Positions 33,823-43,058 of a stretch of 64,000 nucleotides of DNA are shown piece by piece. The notes under the pieces are model-generated. The model was not told the DNA's origin, did no database searches, and saw nothing but the letters and a program-made list of their open reading frames with translations. How positions within the stretch are numbered: position 1 is the first letter of the stretch; the number at the start of each line of letters is the position of its first letter. Source of the DNA: Streptomyces sp. T12 (lineage in GTDB: Bacteria; Actinomycetota; Actinomycetes; Streptomycetales; Streptomycetaceae); NCBI RefSeq assembly GCF_028736035.1, contig NZ_CP117866.1, positions 3,906,001 to 3,970,000 of the forward strand, in the 5' to 3' direction. The translations under genes and the position numbers were made by a program.

Positions 33823-35163
33823 ATGACCGTCAACGACGATGTCCTGCTTGTCCACGGCGGAACCCCGCTGGAGGGCGAGATCCGTGTCCGCGGTGCGAAG
33901 AACCTCGTACCGAAGGCGATGGTCGCCGCTCTGCTGGGCGGTGAGCCGAGTCGACTGCGCAACGTGCCGGACATCCGTGACGTGCGCGTCGTACGCGGTC
34001 TGCTGCAGCTGCACGGGGTGACGGTCCGCCCGGGTGAGGAACCCGGCGAGCTGGTGATGGACCCCTCGCACGTGGAGAGCGCGAACGTCGCTGACATCGA
34101 TGCCCACGCGGGTTCCAGCCGTATCCCGATCCTCTTCTGCGGCCCGCTGCTGCACCGCCTCGGGCACGCGTTCATCCCCGGCCTCGGCGGCTGCGACATC
34201 GGCGGCCGGCCCATCGACTTCCACTTCGAGGTGCTGCGGCAGTTCGGCGCGCGGATCGAGAAGCGGGAGGACGGGCAGTACCTGGAGGCTCCGCAGCGGC
34301 TGCGCGGCACGAAGATCCGGCTGCCGTACCCGTCCGTCGGCGCGACCGAGCAGGTGCTGCTGACGGCCGTCCTCGCGGAAGGCGTCACCGAGCTCTCGAA
34401 CGCGGCCGTGGAGCCGGAGATCGAGGACCTCATCTGCGTGCTGCAGAAGATGGGCGCCATCATCGCGATGGACACCGACCGCACGATCCGCATCACCGGT
34501 GTGGACAAGCTCGGCGGCTACAACCACAAGGCCCTGCCGGACCGCCTGGAGGCCGCCTCGTGGGCGTCCGCGGCGCTGGCCACCGAGGGCAACATCTACG
34601 TCCGTGGCGCCCAGCAGCGCTCGATGATGACGTTCCTGAACACCTACCGGAAGGTGGGCGGTGCCTTCCAGATCGACGACGAGGGCATCCGTTTCTGGCA
34701 CCCCGGCGGCCAGTTGAAGTCCATCGCCCTCGAAACGGACGTGCACCCCGGCTTCCAGACGGACTGGCAGCAGCCGCTGGTCGTGGCCCTCACGCAGGCG
34801 ACGGGCCTGTCCATCATCCACGAGACGGTCTACGAGTCCCGCCTCGGCTTCACCTCCGCCCTGAACCAGATGGGCGCTCACATCCAGCTCTACCGCGAGT
34901 GCCTGGGCGGCTCCGACTGCCGCTTCGGCCAGCGCAACTTCCTGCACTCCGCGGTCGTCTCGGGCCCCGCCAAGCTCCAGGGCGCCGACCTGGTCATCCC
35001 CGACCTCCGCGGCGGCTTCTCGTACCTGATCGCGGCCCTGGCGGCCCAGGGCACGTCCCGGGTCCACGGCATCGACCTCATCAACCGCGGCTACGAGAAC
35101 TTCATGGAGAAGTTGGTCGAGCTGGGCGCGAAGGTCGAGTTGCCGGGCAAGGCGCTCGGCTGA
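33823..35163 (+). CDS. murA: UDP-N-acetylglucosamine 1-carboxyvinyltransferase
   Basis: 446 residues. Catalyses the first committed step of peptidoglycan synthesis, transferring enolpyruvate from PEP to UDP-GlcNAc. Seen: IRVRGAKNLVPKAMVAALLG (substrate Lys-Asn), the catalytic Cys in GLGGCDIGGRPIDFHFEVL, RITGVDKLGGYNHKALPDRL, and PDLRGGFSYLIAALAAQGTS near the C-terminus. The final 19 codons (MEKLVELGAKVELPGKALG) are part of a 138-bp unit that is repeated three more times downstream, the last copy partial. Stop is as in related proteins. The longer N-terminus and inserts are usual for the actinobacterial MurA-type. Confidence 0.93.
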   Translation: MTVNDDVLLVHGGTPLEGEIRVRGAKNLVPKAMVAALLGGEPSRLRNVPDIRDVRVVRGLLQLHGVTVRPGEEPGELVMDPSHVESANVADIDAHAGSSRIPILFCGPLLHRLGHAFIPGLGGCDIGGRPIDFHFEVLRQFGARIEKREDGQYLEAPQRLRGTKIRLPYPSVGATEQVLLTAVLAEGVTELSNAAVEPEIEDLICVLQKMGAIIAMDTDRTIRITGVDKLGGYNHKALPDRLEAASWASAALATEGNIYVRGAQQRSMMTFLNTYRKVGGAFQIDDEGIRFWHPGGQLKSIALETDVHPGFQTDWQQPLVVALTQATGLSIIHETVYESRLGFTSALNQMGAHIQLYRECLGGSDCRFGQRNFLHSAVVSGPAKLQGADLVIPDLRGGFSYLIAALAAQGTSRVHGIDLINRGYENFMEKLVELGAKVELPGKALG

Positions 35164-35574
35164 CCGCCGCTCTCGGCTCCGGCCCAGCCCAACACCGCTC
35201 TCGGCTGGGGGTCCGGGGGTCACCCCCCGGATAGGCACAGCATGGAGAAGTTGGTCGAGCTGGGCGCGAAGGTCGAGTTGCCGGGCAAGGCGCTCGGCTG
35301 ACCGCCGCTCTCGGCTCCGGCCCAGCCCAACACCGCTCTCGGCTGGGGGTCCGGGGGTCACCCCCCGGATAGGCACAGCATGGAGAAGTTGGTCGAGCTC
35401 GGCGCGAAGGTCGAGTTGCCGGGCAAGGCGCTCGGCTGACCGCCGCTCTCGGCTCCGGCCCAGCCCAACACCGCTCTCGGCTGGGGGTCCGGGGGTCACC
35501 CCCCGGATAGGCACAGCATGGAGAAGTTGGTCGAGCTCGGCGCGAAGGTCGAGTTGCCGGGCAAGGCGCTCGGC
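35104..35574 (+). repeat. 138-bp tandem repeat (3.4 copies) duplicating the murA 3' end and its terminator hairpin
   Basis: Units begin at 35104, 35242, 35380 and 35518 (last one 57 bases). Each carries the last 19 codons of murA with stop, then an 81-base tail including the hairpin TCCGGGGGTCACCCCCCGGA. Units are identical except for GAGCTGGGC in units 1-2 versus GAGCTCGGC in units 3-4, and loss of the stop in the partial unit. The period is a multiple of three. Confidence 0.97.
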
Positions 35575-35606
35575 CAGTCGGCCACGGCTCGGTCGTAGAT
35601 ACGACG

Positions 35607-35642
35607 ATGGGGCGGCCCTCCGGTGAAGGAGGGCCGCCCCAT
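35607..35642. terminator. Strong bidirectional terminator between murA and hup
   Basis: A 15-base perfect stem, ATGGGGCGGCCCTCC with GGAGGGCCGCCCCAT, loop GGTGAA. Confidence 0.9.
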
Positions 35643-35700
35643 TGCGTTACTGGGCCCTAGAAGGGCCTCGTACGCCGTCCTGTGCGTACGACAGGCAGGG

Positions 35701-35982
35701 TCACTTGCCCTTGGCGGCTTCCTTGAGCTTGGAGCCCGCGGAGACCTTGACGCTGTAGCCGGCCGGGATCTGGATCGGGTCGCCGGTCTGCGGGTTGCGC
35801 GCGGTGCGAGCGGCACGGTGGGTGCGCTCGAAGGTCAGGAAGCCAGGGATGGTGACCTTCTCGTCGCCCTTGGCGACAACCTCGCCGACGGTCTCGGCGA
35901 ACGCGGCCAGCACGGCGTCGGCGTCCTTGCGGGTCACCTCGGCGCGGTCGGCCAGCGCGGCCACCAGCTCACTGCGGTTCAT
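35701..35982 (-). CDS. hup: DNA-binding protein HU
   Basis: 93 residues. RBS GGAGTAACAAC before the ATG. Complete HU fold: MNRSELVAALADRAEVTRKD, GDEKVTIPGFLTFERTHRAA, RNPQTGDPIQIPAGYSVKVS, GSKLKEAAKGK. It has no Lys-rich HupS-type tail, so it is the short, vegetative HupA type. It compacts and bends DNA. Transcribed alone toward murA and sharing a terminator with it. Confidence 0.95.
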   Translation of the reverse strand: MNRSELVAALADRAEVTRKDADAVLAAFAETVGEVVAKGDEKVTIPGFLTFERTHRAARTARNPQTGDPIQIPAGYSVKVSAGSKLKEAAKGK

Positions 35983-36402
35983 GTTGTTACTCCCGTGTTC
36001 TTCTTGCTGTTGAGGCGTGCCCCGCGGCGGAGCCGCATATTGGGCACAGCTAAGCCGATGCTGCCAGGGTCCTCGGACAGTCCCCGGACCCGGGTCCGTC
36101 GTCAGACCCTCGCGCGCCCAGTGACGCATCCTGCCCCTACCTGCGGCGGGAAAGCCAATCCGGCACCCGGAGGAGTCGTGAGAACACCCTTGGGAGTCAC
36201 ACGAAGAGAGGGCCTGAGCGTTCGCGTCACGATAAACGGCGGCTGGAGGCCCTTGGTTCCACGACGCGCCGTTACAAGGGCTTGCCGTGGCGATCCTCAC
36301 AGCCGCCACACACTTTCGGGCCGCAGCGGGGTCCGGGGGCAGCAGCCCCCGGCGACGCCCGCCCCGAGGCCGATCGTGACGCGGGTGATTAGACGCGGGT
36401 GA
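35983..36402. other. 420-base intergenic region upstream of hup
   Basis: No gene seen. It should hold the hup promoter and leader. Small minus-strand frames here have no RBS or domain. A terminator hairpin lies near the right end. Confidence 0.5.
36333..36352. terminator. Terminator downstream of the malic enzyme gene
   Basis: CCGGGGGC-AGCA-GCCCCCGG, perfect 8-base stem. Confidence 0.65.
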
Positions 36403-37827
36403 CTACTCGACCGACGCCACGGCGCTGGCGGACTTCGCCGCTTCCCGCACCGCGCCGGCCACCGCACCCGCGACCTTGTCGTTGAAGACGCTCGGGATGA
36501 TGTAGTTCGGGTTCAGCTCGTCCTCGGTCACCACATCCGCCAGCGCCTTCGCGGCCGCGAGCATCATCTCGGTGTTGACCGTGCGGGACTGCGCATCCAG
36601 CAGACCGCGGAAGACGCCCGGGAAGACCAGCACGTTGTTGATCTGGTTCGGGAAGTCGGAGCGGCCCGTGGCCACAACTGCGGCCGTCTGACGGGCGATT
36701 GCCGGGTCCACCTCGGGGTCCGGGTTCGCGAGCGCGAACACGATCGCGTCGTCGGCCATGGCGGCCACGTCGTCGCCGTCCAGGACGTTCGGGGCCGAGA
36801 CGCCGATGAAGACGTCCGCGCCGCGCACGGCCTCCTTCAGGGTGCCGGTCAGGCCCTCGGGGTTGGTGTTGTCGGCGATCCAGCGCAGCGGCGAGTCGGC
36901 GGGGGCGTCCCGCAGGTCCTCGCGGCCGGCGTGCACGACGCCGTGGATGTCGGCGACGACGGCGTTCTTCACGCCCGCGGCGATCAGCAGCTTGAGGATG
37001 GCCGTACCGGCCGCGCCGGCGCCGGACATAACGACGCGGATGTTCTCGATCGCCTTGCCCGCAACGCGAAGTGCGTTGGTCAGGGCGGCCAGGACGACGA
37101 TCGCCGTGCCGTGCTGGTCGTCGTGGAAGACGGGGATGTCGAGGGCCTCGCGCAGCCGCGCCTCGATCTCGAAGCAGCGCGGGGCGGAGATGTCCTCGAG
37201 GTTGATGCCGGCGAACCCGGGGGCGATCGCCTTGACGATCTCGACGATCGCGTCGGTGTCCTGGGTGTCCAGGCAGATCGGCCAGGCGTCGATGTCGGCG
37301 AAGCGCTTGAAGAGGGCCGCCTTGCCCTCCATGACCGGCATGGCTGCCATCGGACCGATGTTGCCGAGGCCGAGCACCGCGGAGCCGTCCGTCACAACCG
37401 CAACGGTGTTGCGCTTGATGGTCAGGCGGCGGGCGTCCTCGGGGTTCTCGGCGATCGCCATGCAGACGCGGGCCACGCCCGGCGTGTAGATCATCGAGAG
37501 GTCGTCACGGTTGCGGATGGGGTGCTTGGACGCCATCTCGATCTTGCCGCCGAGGTGCATCAGGAACGTACGGTCGGAGACCTTGCCGAGCGTGACGCCC
37601 TCGATGCCGCGGAGCTGCTCGACGATCTCGTCGGCGTGCGCCGTGGAGGTCGCGGCGATGGTGACGTCGATGCGGAGCTTCTCGTGGCCGGAGGCGGTCA
37701 CGTCGAGGCCGGTCACCGAGCCTCCGTGGGACTCGACGGCTCCGGTGAGCTGGGAGACCGCGGTTCCGCTCGCGGGCACCTCCAGCCGGACCGTCATCGA
37801 GTAGGAGACGCTGGGCGCCGTTGCCAT
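36403..37827 (-). CDS. NAD(P)-dependent malic enzyme with N-terminal ACT domain
   Basis: 474 residues. Residues ~8-85 are an ACT regulatory domain (YSMTVRLEVPASGTAVSQLT). The malic-enzyme N-domain follows (MIYTPGVARVCMAIAENPED; TDGSAVLGLGNIGPMAAMPV; CLDTQDTDAIVEIVKAIAP), then the Rossmann domain (RVVMSGAGAAGTAILKLL; FIGVSAPNVLDGDDVAAMAD; NPDPEVDP). Converts malate to pyruvate and CO2, supplying pyruvate and reducing power. The ACT domain suggests allosteric control by an amino acid or similar small ligand. Transcribed alone. Confidence 0.93.
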   Translation of the reverse strand: MATAPSVSYSMTVRLEVPASGTAVSQLTGAVESHGGSVTGLDVTASGHEKLRIDVTIAATSTAHADEIVEQLRGIEGVTLGKVSDRTFLMHLGGKIEMASKHPIRNRDDLSMIYTPGVARVCMAIAENPEDARRLTIKRNTVAVVTDGSAVLGLGNIGPMAAMPVMEGKAALFKRFADIDAWPICLDTQDTDAIVEIVKAIAPGFAGINLEDISAPRCFEIEARLREALDIPVFHDDQHGTAIVVLAALTNALRVAGKAIENIRVVMSGAGAAGTAILKLLIAAGVKNAVVADIHGVVHAGREDLRDAPADSPLRWIADNTNPEGLTGTLKEAVRGADVFIGVSAPNVLDGDDVAAMADDAIVFALANPDPEVDPAIARQTAAVVATGRSDFPNQINNVLVFPGVFRGLLDAQSRTVNTEMMLAAAKALADVVTEDELNPNYIIPSVFNDKVAGAVAGAVREAAKSASAVASVE

Positions 37828-37949
37828 GGCCGACTTCCTCTGCTTTCACCGTGTGACGCTGGATGCCGTCCGATCGTCGCACCTACCGCTGAGTAGGAGT
37901 TAGCCGGGCTTGAATTGCGAACGTATTGTTCGCCACGTCTTCGCATGAA

Positions 37950-37984
37950 AAGAGACCCACGTCACATCGTGACGTGGGTCTCTT
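37950..37984. terminator. Perfect 16-base-stem terminator after the HelD gene
   Basis: AAGAGACCCACGTCAC, loop ATC, GTGACGTGGGTCTCTT, in the 313-base gap between the helicase and malic enzyme genes; on the minus strand it lies downstream of the helicase. The rest of the gap holds no gene. Confidence 0.85.
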
Positions 37985-38140
37985 CAACGTTCATGACACC
38001 GACCCGCCATGCTCGCCTCGCGGCAAGTGGTCGCTCGTAGCGACGAAGGTTGGGCCCGGGGGCTTGGATCGAGCCGGTGCCACACCCAGGCTAACAAACA
38101 GATCCCGTAAGGCCATTCCCGCACCGGCAGTTCATCCCGA

Positions 38141-40453
38141 TCAATCTCTGAGCAGGTCCGGCACCCCGGTCGCGTCCGGCTCGTCCCGCTCCCCCGACAC
38201 CACGGTGAGCTGCTGGGTCGCCCGGGTCAGGGCGACGTACAGCACCCGCAGGCCGGCCGGGGACTCGTCCGCGATCTCCGCCGGGGAGACGACGACCGTC
38301 GCGTCGTACTCCAGCCCCTTCGCCTCCAGGCTGCCGAGCGCCACGACCCGGTCGCCGAGCCCGGCGAGCCACTTGGCGGCCTCCTCGCGCCGCTGCATGG
38401 CGACGACGACGCCGACCGTGCCGTCGACGCGGTCGAGCAGCCGGGCGGCCTCCTCGCGGACGGTGTGCGCGAGTGAGTCCCCTACGACCGTGCTCTGTCC
38501 CTTGTTCGTTGTCACAAAACGTGGCTCGACGCCGGTGGAGCGGACGGCCGACGGCGAGGTCGAGCCCGGCATGGCCAGGGCCAGCACCTTCGCCGCCAGC
38601 TCGGCGATCTCTGCCGGGTTGCGGTAGTTCACGGTGAGCTGGAAGCCCCGGCGCGGGCGGGAGCCCAACGCCTCGTCGCGGGCCTGGGCCGCCTCGTCGA
38701 CGTCGGACCAGGAGGACTGGGCCGGGTCGCCGACGATCGTCCAGGTGGCGTGCCGGCCGCGGCGGCCGAGCATGCGCCACTGCATCGGCGTGACGTCCTG
38801 CGCCTCGTCGACGATGACGTGGGCGTACTCGGTGCGCTCGGCCGCCAGCCGCTCGGCGCGCTCGCGCTGCGACTCCTCGCGGACCGGCATCAGCTCCTCC
38901 AGGCCGGTGAGCTGGTCGAGCGGGTCCAGCTCGCGCTTCTTCCTGGGGCGGGCCGGGGTGCCGACGATCGCCTGGAGCTCGTCGAGCATGGCGATGTCGT
39001 GCACCGAGTGGCCGTCCCGCTTGAGCGAGCGGGCCACCTTGCGCACCTCGCCGGGGTTGAGGATCCGGCGAGCGAAGCGGCCGAGCCGCCGCTCGTCGGC
39101 CATCGCCTCCAGCACGGCCTTCGGGGTCAGCTCCGGCCACCATCCGTCGAGGAAGGCGATGAAGCTGTCCTCCGAGGTGACGTCCTCGTCGAAGGAGGAG
39201 CGCAGCTCGGCGGCGAGCTCCGGATCGGAGTGGCGGGTGGCGCCGCCCGACTGCGCCCACAGGGCGTCGAGCAGCAGCTTGCGGGCGCGCGGGCGCAGCA
39301 GGTTCACGGGTGCCGTACCGCCGAGGACGTTGTGGCGGATCCGTCCCAGCTCGGCCGCTTCCAGTTCGAGCCGGCGGCCGAAGGCGACGACCCTGAGCCG
39401 GGTCGGCGAATCGTTCAGCTCCAGGGCCCCACGGGCGGCCTTCCGCAGCACCTTGAGCATGCGGTACGAGCCCTTGGCGCGGGCCGTGGACGGGGAGTCG
39501 TACAGCGTGGCCTCGGCGCCGTCGACGAGCGAGCCGATCGCACGGATGGCGACCTGGCCCTCCTCGCCCAGCGACGGGAGCACGCCCTCGGTGTACGCCA
39601 CCAGCAGCGGGGTCGGCGAGACGATCAGGATGCCGCCCGCGTACCGGCGCCGGTCCTGGTAGAGCAGGTAGGCGGCGCGGTGCAGGGCCACGGCGGTCTT
39701 GCCGGTGCCGGGGCCGCCCTCGACGTACGTCACCGAGGCTGCGGGGGCGCGGATCACCAGGTCCTGCTCGGCCTGGATGGACGCCACGATGTCCCGCATG
39801 GTGTGGCTGCGGGCCTGGCCGAGCGCGGCCATGAGGGCGCCGTCGCCGATGACGGGCAGTTCGTGACCGTCGAGGAAGGCCTTGAGCTCGGGGCGCATGA
39901 GGTCGTCCTCGACGCTCAGCACCCGGCGCCCCTTGGAGCGGATGACCCGGCGCCGTACGACCCGCCCCGGATCCACCGGAGTGGAGCGGTAGAAGGGCGC
40001 CGCGGCCGGGGCCCGCCAGTCGATGACCAGCGGGGCGTAGTCCTGGTCGAGCACGCCGATGCGGCCGATGTGCAGGGTCTCGGCGATGTCGGCGGTGTTG
40101 TCGTCCCGCACGGCCCCCTCGGCGGGCTCGACGGCGGTGTAGGCGCCGTCGGGCCCCTTCTTGCCGTCCTTCCCGCGCAGCAGGTCGATACGGCCGAAGA
40201 GGAAGTCCTCGAACTCGTTGTTGAGCCGATTGAGGTGGACCCCCGCCCGGAAGACCTGTGCGTCCCGTTCGGCGAGCGCGCCGGGTGTACCGACCTGGCC
40301 ACGCTTGGCCGCGTCGTTCATGAGGAACTCTGCCTCGTGGATCTTCTCCTCGAGCCGCTGGTACACCCGGTCCAGGTGTTCCTGTTCGACGCCGATCTCT
40401 CGGTCTCTCAGGGAGTCTTCGAGCGCGGTTTCCTGCTGAGCCTGAGCGGCCAC
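38141..40453 (-). CDS. HelD-like UvrD/Rep-family helicase (RNA polymerase recycling factor type)
   Basis: 770 residues. An N-terminal coiled coil (REIGVEQEHLDRVYQRLEEK) precedes HelD-specific ADIAETLHIGRIGVLDQDYA and PLVIDWRAPAAAPFYRST. Superfamily 1 motifs: YVEGGPGTGKTAVALHRAA (I), VIVDEAQDVTPMQW (II), VGDPAQSSW (III), FQLTVNYRNPAEIAEL (IV), LEAKGLEYDATVVV (V), VLYVALTRATQQL (VI). In mycobacteria and Bacillus, HelD pries stalled RNA polymerase off DNA; some actinobacterial homologues (HelR) give rifamycin resistance. The short upstream region has no rifamycin-associated element that I can see. Located beside sigU/rsuA. Confidence 0.9.
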   Translation of the reverse strand: MAAQAQQETALEDSLRDREIGVEQEHLDRVYQRLEEKIHEAEFLMNDAAKRGQVGTPGALAERDAQVFRAGVHLNRLNNEFEDFLFGRIDLLRGKDGKKGPDGAYTAVEPAEGAVRDDNTADIAETLHIGRIGVLDQDYAPLVIDWRAPAAAPFYRSTPVDPGRVVRRRVIRSKGRRVLSVEDDLMRPELKAFLDGHELPVIGDGALMAALGQARSHTMRDIVASIQAEQDLVIRAPAASVTYVEGGPGTGKTAVALHRAAYLLYQDRRRYAGGILIVSPTPLLVAYTEGVLPSLGEEGQVAIRAIGSLVDGAEATLYDSPSTARAKGSYRMLKVLRKAARGALELNDSPTRLRVVAFGRRLELEAAELGRIRHNVLGGTAPVNLLRPRARKLLLDALWAQSGGATRHSDPELAAELRSSFDEDVTSEDSFIAFLDGWWPELTPKAVLEAMADERRLGRFARRILNPGEVRKVARSLKRDGHSVHDIAMLDELQAIVGTPARPRKKRELDPLDQLTGLEELMPVREESQRERAERLAAERTEYAHVIVDEAQDVTPMQWRMLGRRGRHATWTIVGDPAQSSWSDVDEAAQARDEALGSRPRRGFQLTVNYRNPAEIAELAAKVLALAMPGSTSPSAVRSTGVEPRFVTTNKGQSTVVGDSLAHTVREEAARLLDRVDGTVGVVVAMQRREEAAKWLAGLGDRVVALGSLEAKGLEYDATVVVSPAEIADESPAGLRVLYVALTRATQQLTVVSGERDEPDATGVPDLLRD

Positions 40454-40522
40454 CGGGCCCCCTTCTGACGTGCTGGGCAGCCGTCAACCGTACGCGAAGG
40501 GGACCCGTAAAAGCTACGGCGA

Positions 40523-41353
40523 CTACACGTCGACGTCGGCCAGCTTCTTTCCGTCGAAAGTCATGATCTCGATGTGGTCGACGTCGTCGGGGGCCATGGA
40601 GACGCCGCCGCTGACGTAGAGAGGGTTCCTGGCCTGCTCGGTCTTGGCGTCCGGGATGCCGTAGCCCCACTTCGGGACGGACCAGGAGGCCGCCGTCTCG
40701 CGCTCGCCGTCCTTGCTGACGAAGATCATGGAGCACTTGAGCGGACCCTTGACGCCACCGAGCTCAAGGGCCGTCTCGGTGCCCCACGCCTTCTCCTGCA
40801 TGGCGACGGTCGCGGTGACCTTGCTCGACGGGTCGGTGCCCGTGACCTTGTCCTCGATGCTCTTGAACAGATCCTTGGCGGGGTTCGCCGCGAGGGTCTG
40901 GCTGGTGCCGCCGCTCTCGGAGTCGCCGCCGCTCGCCGCCACCGCGGCGAACGGACCGCCGACGATCAGCGCGGCCGCCGCGGCCACCATGTAGAAGCTG
41001 CGCCGGCGCTTCTGGGCGCGTCGCTCGGCGACCTCGTCGACGAGCTTGTTCACCAGACGCGGGCTGGGCTTCGCCGACAGGGAGTCGCCGATCGCGGGCG
41101 TACCGGCACCGGGCAGGTCCGCGAGCGCGGCCAGCATCGGCTCCATTCCGGCGAGCTCGTCCAGCTGCTGGGCGCACCATTCGCAGGTCGCGAGGTGGGC
41201 TTCGAAAGCGGTTGCCTCGGCGTCGTCGAGAATCCCGAGGGCGTAGGCACCGACGGTCTCGTGCTCGCTCGGAACCGGATGTCCCTGCATGGGTCCAGAC
41301 ATACCCGAACCGCCCATCCCGAATCCCTGGTTTCCCCCGTAAACACTCATCAC
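40523..41353 (-). CDS. rsuA: Anti-sigma factor RsuA-like (zinc-finger ZAS domain, one TM segment)
   Basis: 276 residues. The N-terminal ZAS domain carries the zinc motif: His in AFEAHLATCEWCAQQLDELA (H-x3-C-x2-C). A single transmembrane helix follows (FYMVAAAAALIVGGPFAAVA), then an extracytoplasmic RskA-like domain. It holds SigU at the membrane until a signal triggers release. GTG/ATG start overlaps the sigU stop (GTGATGA), so the pair is translationally coupled. Named by synteny and similarity to S. coelicolor RsuA. Confidence 0.88.
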   Translation of the reverse strand: MMSVYGGNQGFGMGGSGMSGPMQGHPVPSEHETVGAYALGILDDAEATAFEAHLATCEWCAQQLDELAGMEPMLAALADLPGAGTPAIGDSLSAKPSPRLVNKLVDEVAERRAQKRRRSFYMVAAAAALIVGGPFAAVAASGGDSESGGTSQTLAANPAKDLFKSIEDKVTGTDPSSKVTATVAMQEKAWGTETALELGGVKGPLKCSMIFVSKDGERETAASWSVPKWGYGIPDAKTEQARNPLYVSGGVSMAPDDVDHIEIMTFDGKKLADVDV

Positions 41354-41904
41354 GCCGTCACCCCCCGCTCCTCCAGAGCCAGCTTCATCGACCGCAGGGC
41401 ATAGAAGACCCGTGAGCGAACGGTGCCACTGGGTATGCCCAGCGTCTCGGCCGCCTCATTGACGGTACGCCCCTTGAAGTACGTCTCCACGAGGACCTCC
41501 CGGTGGGCGGGGGTCAGGTCGTCGAGTGCGTCCGACAGCGTCATCAGCCACAGCGCCTTGTCGATCTCGTCCTCCGCGGGGATGACCTCCAGCGGCGACG
41601 GATCGACCTCCTGCGGCCGGGCCTGCCGGCTGCGGTGGCCGTCGATGACGATGCGCCGGGCGACCGTCACCAGCCAGGGGCGTACCGATCCGGTCGCTCG
41701 ATTGAGCTGTCCGGCGTTCTTCCAGGCACGGATGAGCGTCTCCTGCACGACGTCCTCTGCTCGTTGCCGATCACCGGCGACCAGTCGAAGGACATACGCA
41801 AGGAGGGGTCCGGCATGCTCTCTGTACAGCGCACGCATCAGCTCCTCATCAGGTTCCGAGGGCTGGGACATGCGATGTCGGGCCCTCGATCCACGTTCAT
41901 TGGC
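41350..41904 (-). CDS. sigU: ECF-type RNA polymerase sigma factor SigU-like
   Basis: 184 residues from the GTG of VANERGSRARHR (AGGA upstream); an ATG 11 codons later (MSQPSEPDEELMR) is the alternative. Region 2: YREHAGPLLAYVLRLVAGD and EDVVQETLIRAWKN. Region 4: EVLVETYFKGRTVNEAAETL then GIPSGTVRSRVFYALRS. SigU in S. coelicolor governs a secretion/envelope regulon and is silenced by RsuA, encoded next. The upstream 286 bases are non-coding. Confidence 0.9.
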   Translation of the reverse strand, partial: ANERGSRARHRMSQPSEPDEELMRALYREHAGPLLAYVLRLVAGDRQRAEDVVQETLIRAWKNAGQLNRATGSVRPWLVTVARRIVIDGHRSRQARPQEVDPSPLEVIPAEDEIDKALWLMTLSDALDDLTPAHREVLVETYFKGRTVNEAAETLGIPSGTVRSRVFYALRSMKLALEERGVTA

Positions 41905-42190
41905 CACGACGGAATCCTTGCGCACGCCCACCTCCGATGTCCGGGGGTTCCCCCAGTCGGTCGCTCGACTACCCGTACGGAAGGCGCCCGTTGCGTGTTC
42001 AAAGCGAGGCGACAGATTTCTTCGGAGTGACGTGACGAGCGGGACATGACAGCACATTCCCACCGTGCGATCTTTACATTTCCACCACATTGGCAAGATC
42101 GAGTCGACGCTTCCCTACGGGTCCGTAGGTAAACGACATGTAATCGAAATCACTTCGATGGCCGCTCCATAGAAGCGACATAACGGACCG
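41905..42190. other. Intergenic region upstream of sigU
   Basis: 286 bases, noticeably more A/T-rich than surrounding genes (around ATCTTTACATTTCCACC). Contains the sigU promoter and the end region of the CGNR gene; no gene found. Confidence 0.5.
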
Positions 42191-42823
42191 TCAGGCGCGG
42201 GCGAGGGCCGCGCGACGACGGTGCCGGGCGACCCTTTCCCGATTCCCGCAGACCTCACTGGAGCACCAGCGCCTCCTGCGCCCCCGGGACGAATCGAGAT
42301 AAACGATCGGGCAGTTGTCGCCCTCGCACTCCCTCAGCCCGGCCCGCGCGACCGGATCGGTGAGCAGTTCCACGGCGTCCCGCGCGAGGGCGCCGAGCAG
42401 CGCGGCGCACTCGGGCGGATGATCCAACTCCCTCACGAGGGTGCCGTCTTCACCCCGTACGGCACGGGGGGCCGGAGGCGCGGTGCGGGCGGTGTCGTTC
42501 ACGCGGCCGAGCGCGATGTCGTACGACGGCCAGGGCGCGGGGGCGAGTCCTCCCCCACTCTCGGCTGCGCTCGAGCGGGGGGACCCCCATCGCACCAACT
42601 GTCCGATACGTCCACGCAGTTCGCGGAACTCGACGAGCCAGGAGCCGTCGGCGTGGGACAGCGGGGTGCCCGGCGGGACGAGCCCGGCGCCGATGATCCA
42701 GGCGCGCAACACCTCGACGGAGTCGAACCGTTCCTCGGGGTGCGTGGTCGCGAGGAGATCCAGACAGGTCCGCCCGGCGTCGAACCGCAGTTCGTACGCG
42801 TCCGTGACCGTACCCAGTGCCAT
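42191..42823 (-). CDS. CGNR zinc-finger / ABATE-domain putative stress regulator
   Basis: 210 residues. The N-terminal ABATE domain (ELRFDAGRTCLDLLATTH; LRAWIIGAGLVPPG) precedes the C-terminal CGNR zinc finger (LRECEGDNCPIVYLDSSRGR; RRWCSSEVCGNRERVARHR) with four cysteines and the CGNR box. This is typical of predicted actinobacterial DNA-binding stress regulators. Function untested in this group. Confidence 0.87.
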   Translation of the reverse strand: MALGTVTDAYELRFDAGRTCLDLLATTHPEERFDSVEVLRAWIIGAGLVPPGTPLSHADGSWLVEFRELRGRIGQLVRWGSPRSSAAESGGGLAPAPWPSYDIALGRVNDTARTAPPAPRAVRGEDGTLVRELDHPPECAALLGALARDAVELLTDPVARAGLRECEGDNCPIVYLDSSRGRRRRWCSSEVCGNRERVARHRRRAALARA

Positions 42824-43058
42824 GTGCCTGTCACCGCCTAGGGGTCACCCCGGTCATCAGGGGTCGGTGAGGTGCTGTGAGAGGGCTGGGAGAAGAGCTT
42901 GGAGAAGAGCTGGAGAAGCATTCCCTCTAACAGTGCCTGCCCGGTGGCGGAGCCGGAACCCCTCGTACCGGCGGTTGGCGTCACTCAGCCCGTCTGGGCG
43001 GCGGGGGCGGCCGCATCGATCAGCGGTTCCGCCGCGGGCGGATTCCGCCGCGGACGGC

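Noticed and set aside
33637..35514. 625-codon minus-strand frame with three 46-residue repeats
   Set aside because: The repeats only reflect the 138-bp DNA tandem repeat; the frame is antisense to murA.
35104..35574. CRISPR-like array
   Set aside because: Units are 138 bp and abut directly with no variable spacers; they copy the murA 3' end.
36000..36309. Longer HU protein with N-terminal extension
   Set aside because: A good RBS sits right before the internal ATG, and the shorter product has the exact HU length.
38141..40453. Rifamycin-inducible HelR resistance gene
   Set aside because: No rifamycin-associated element found in the short upstream region, so only the general HelD role is claimed.
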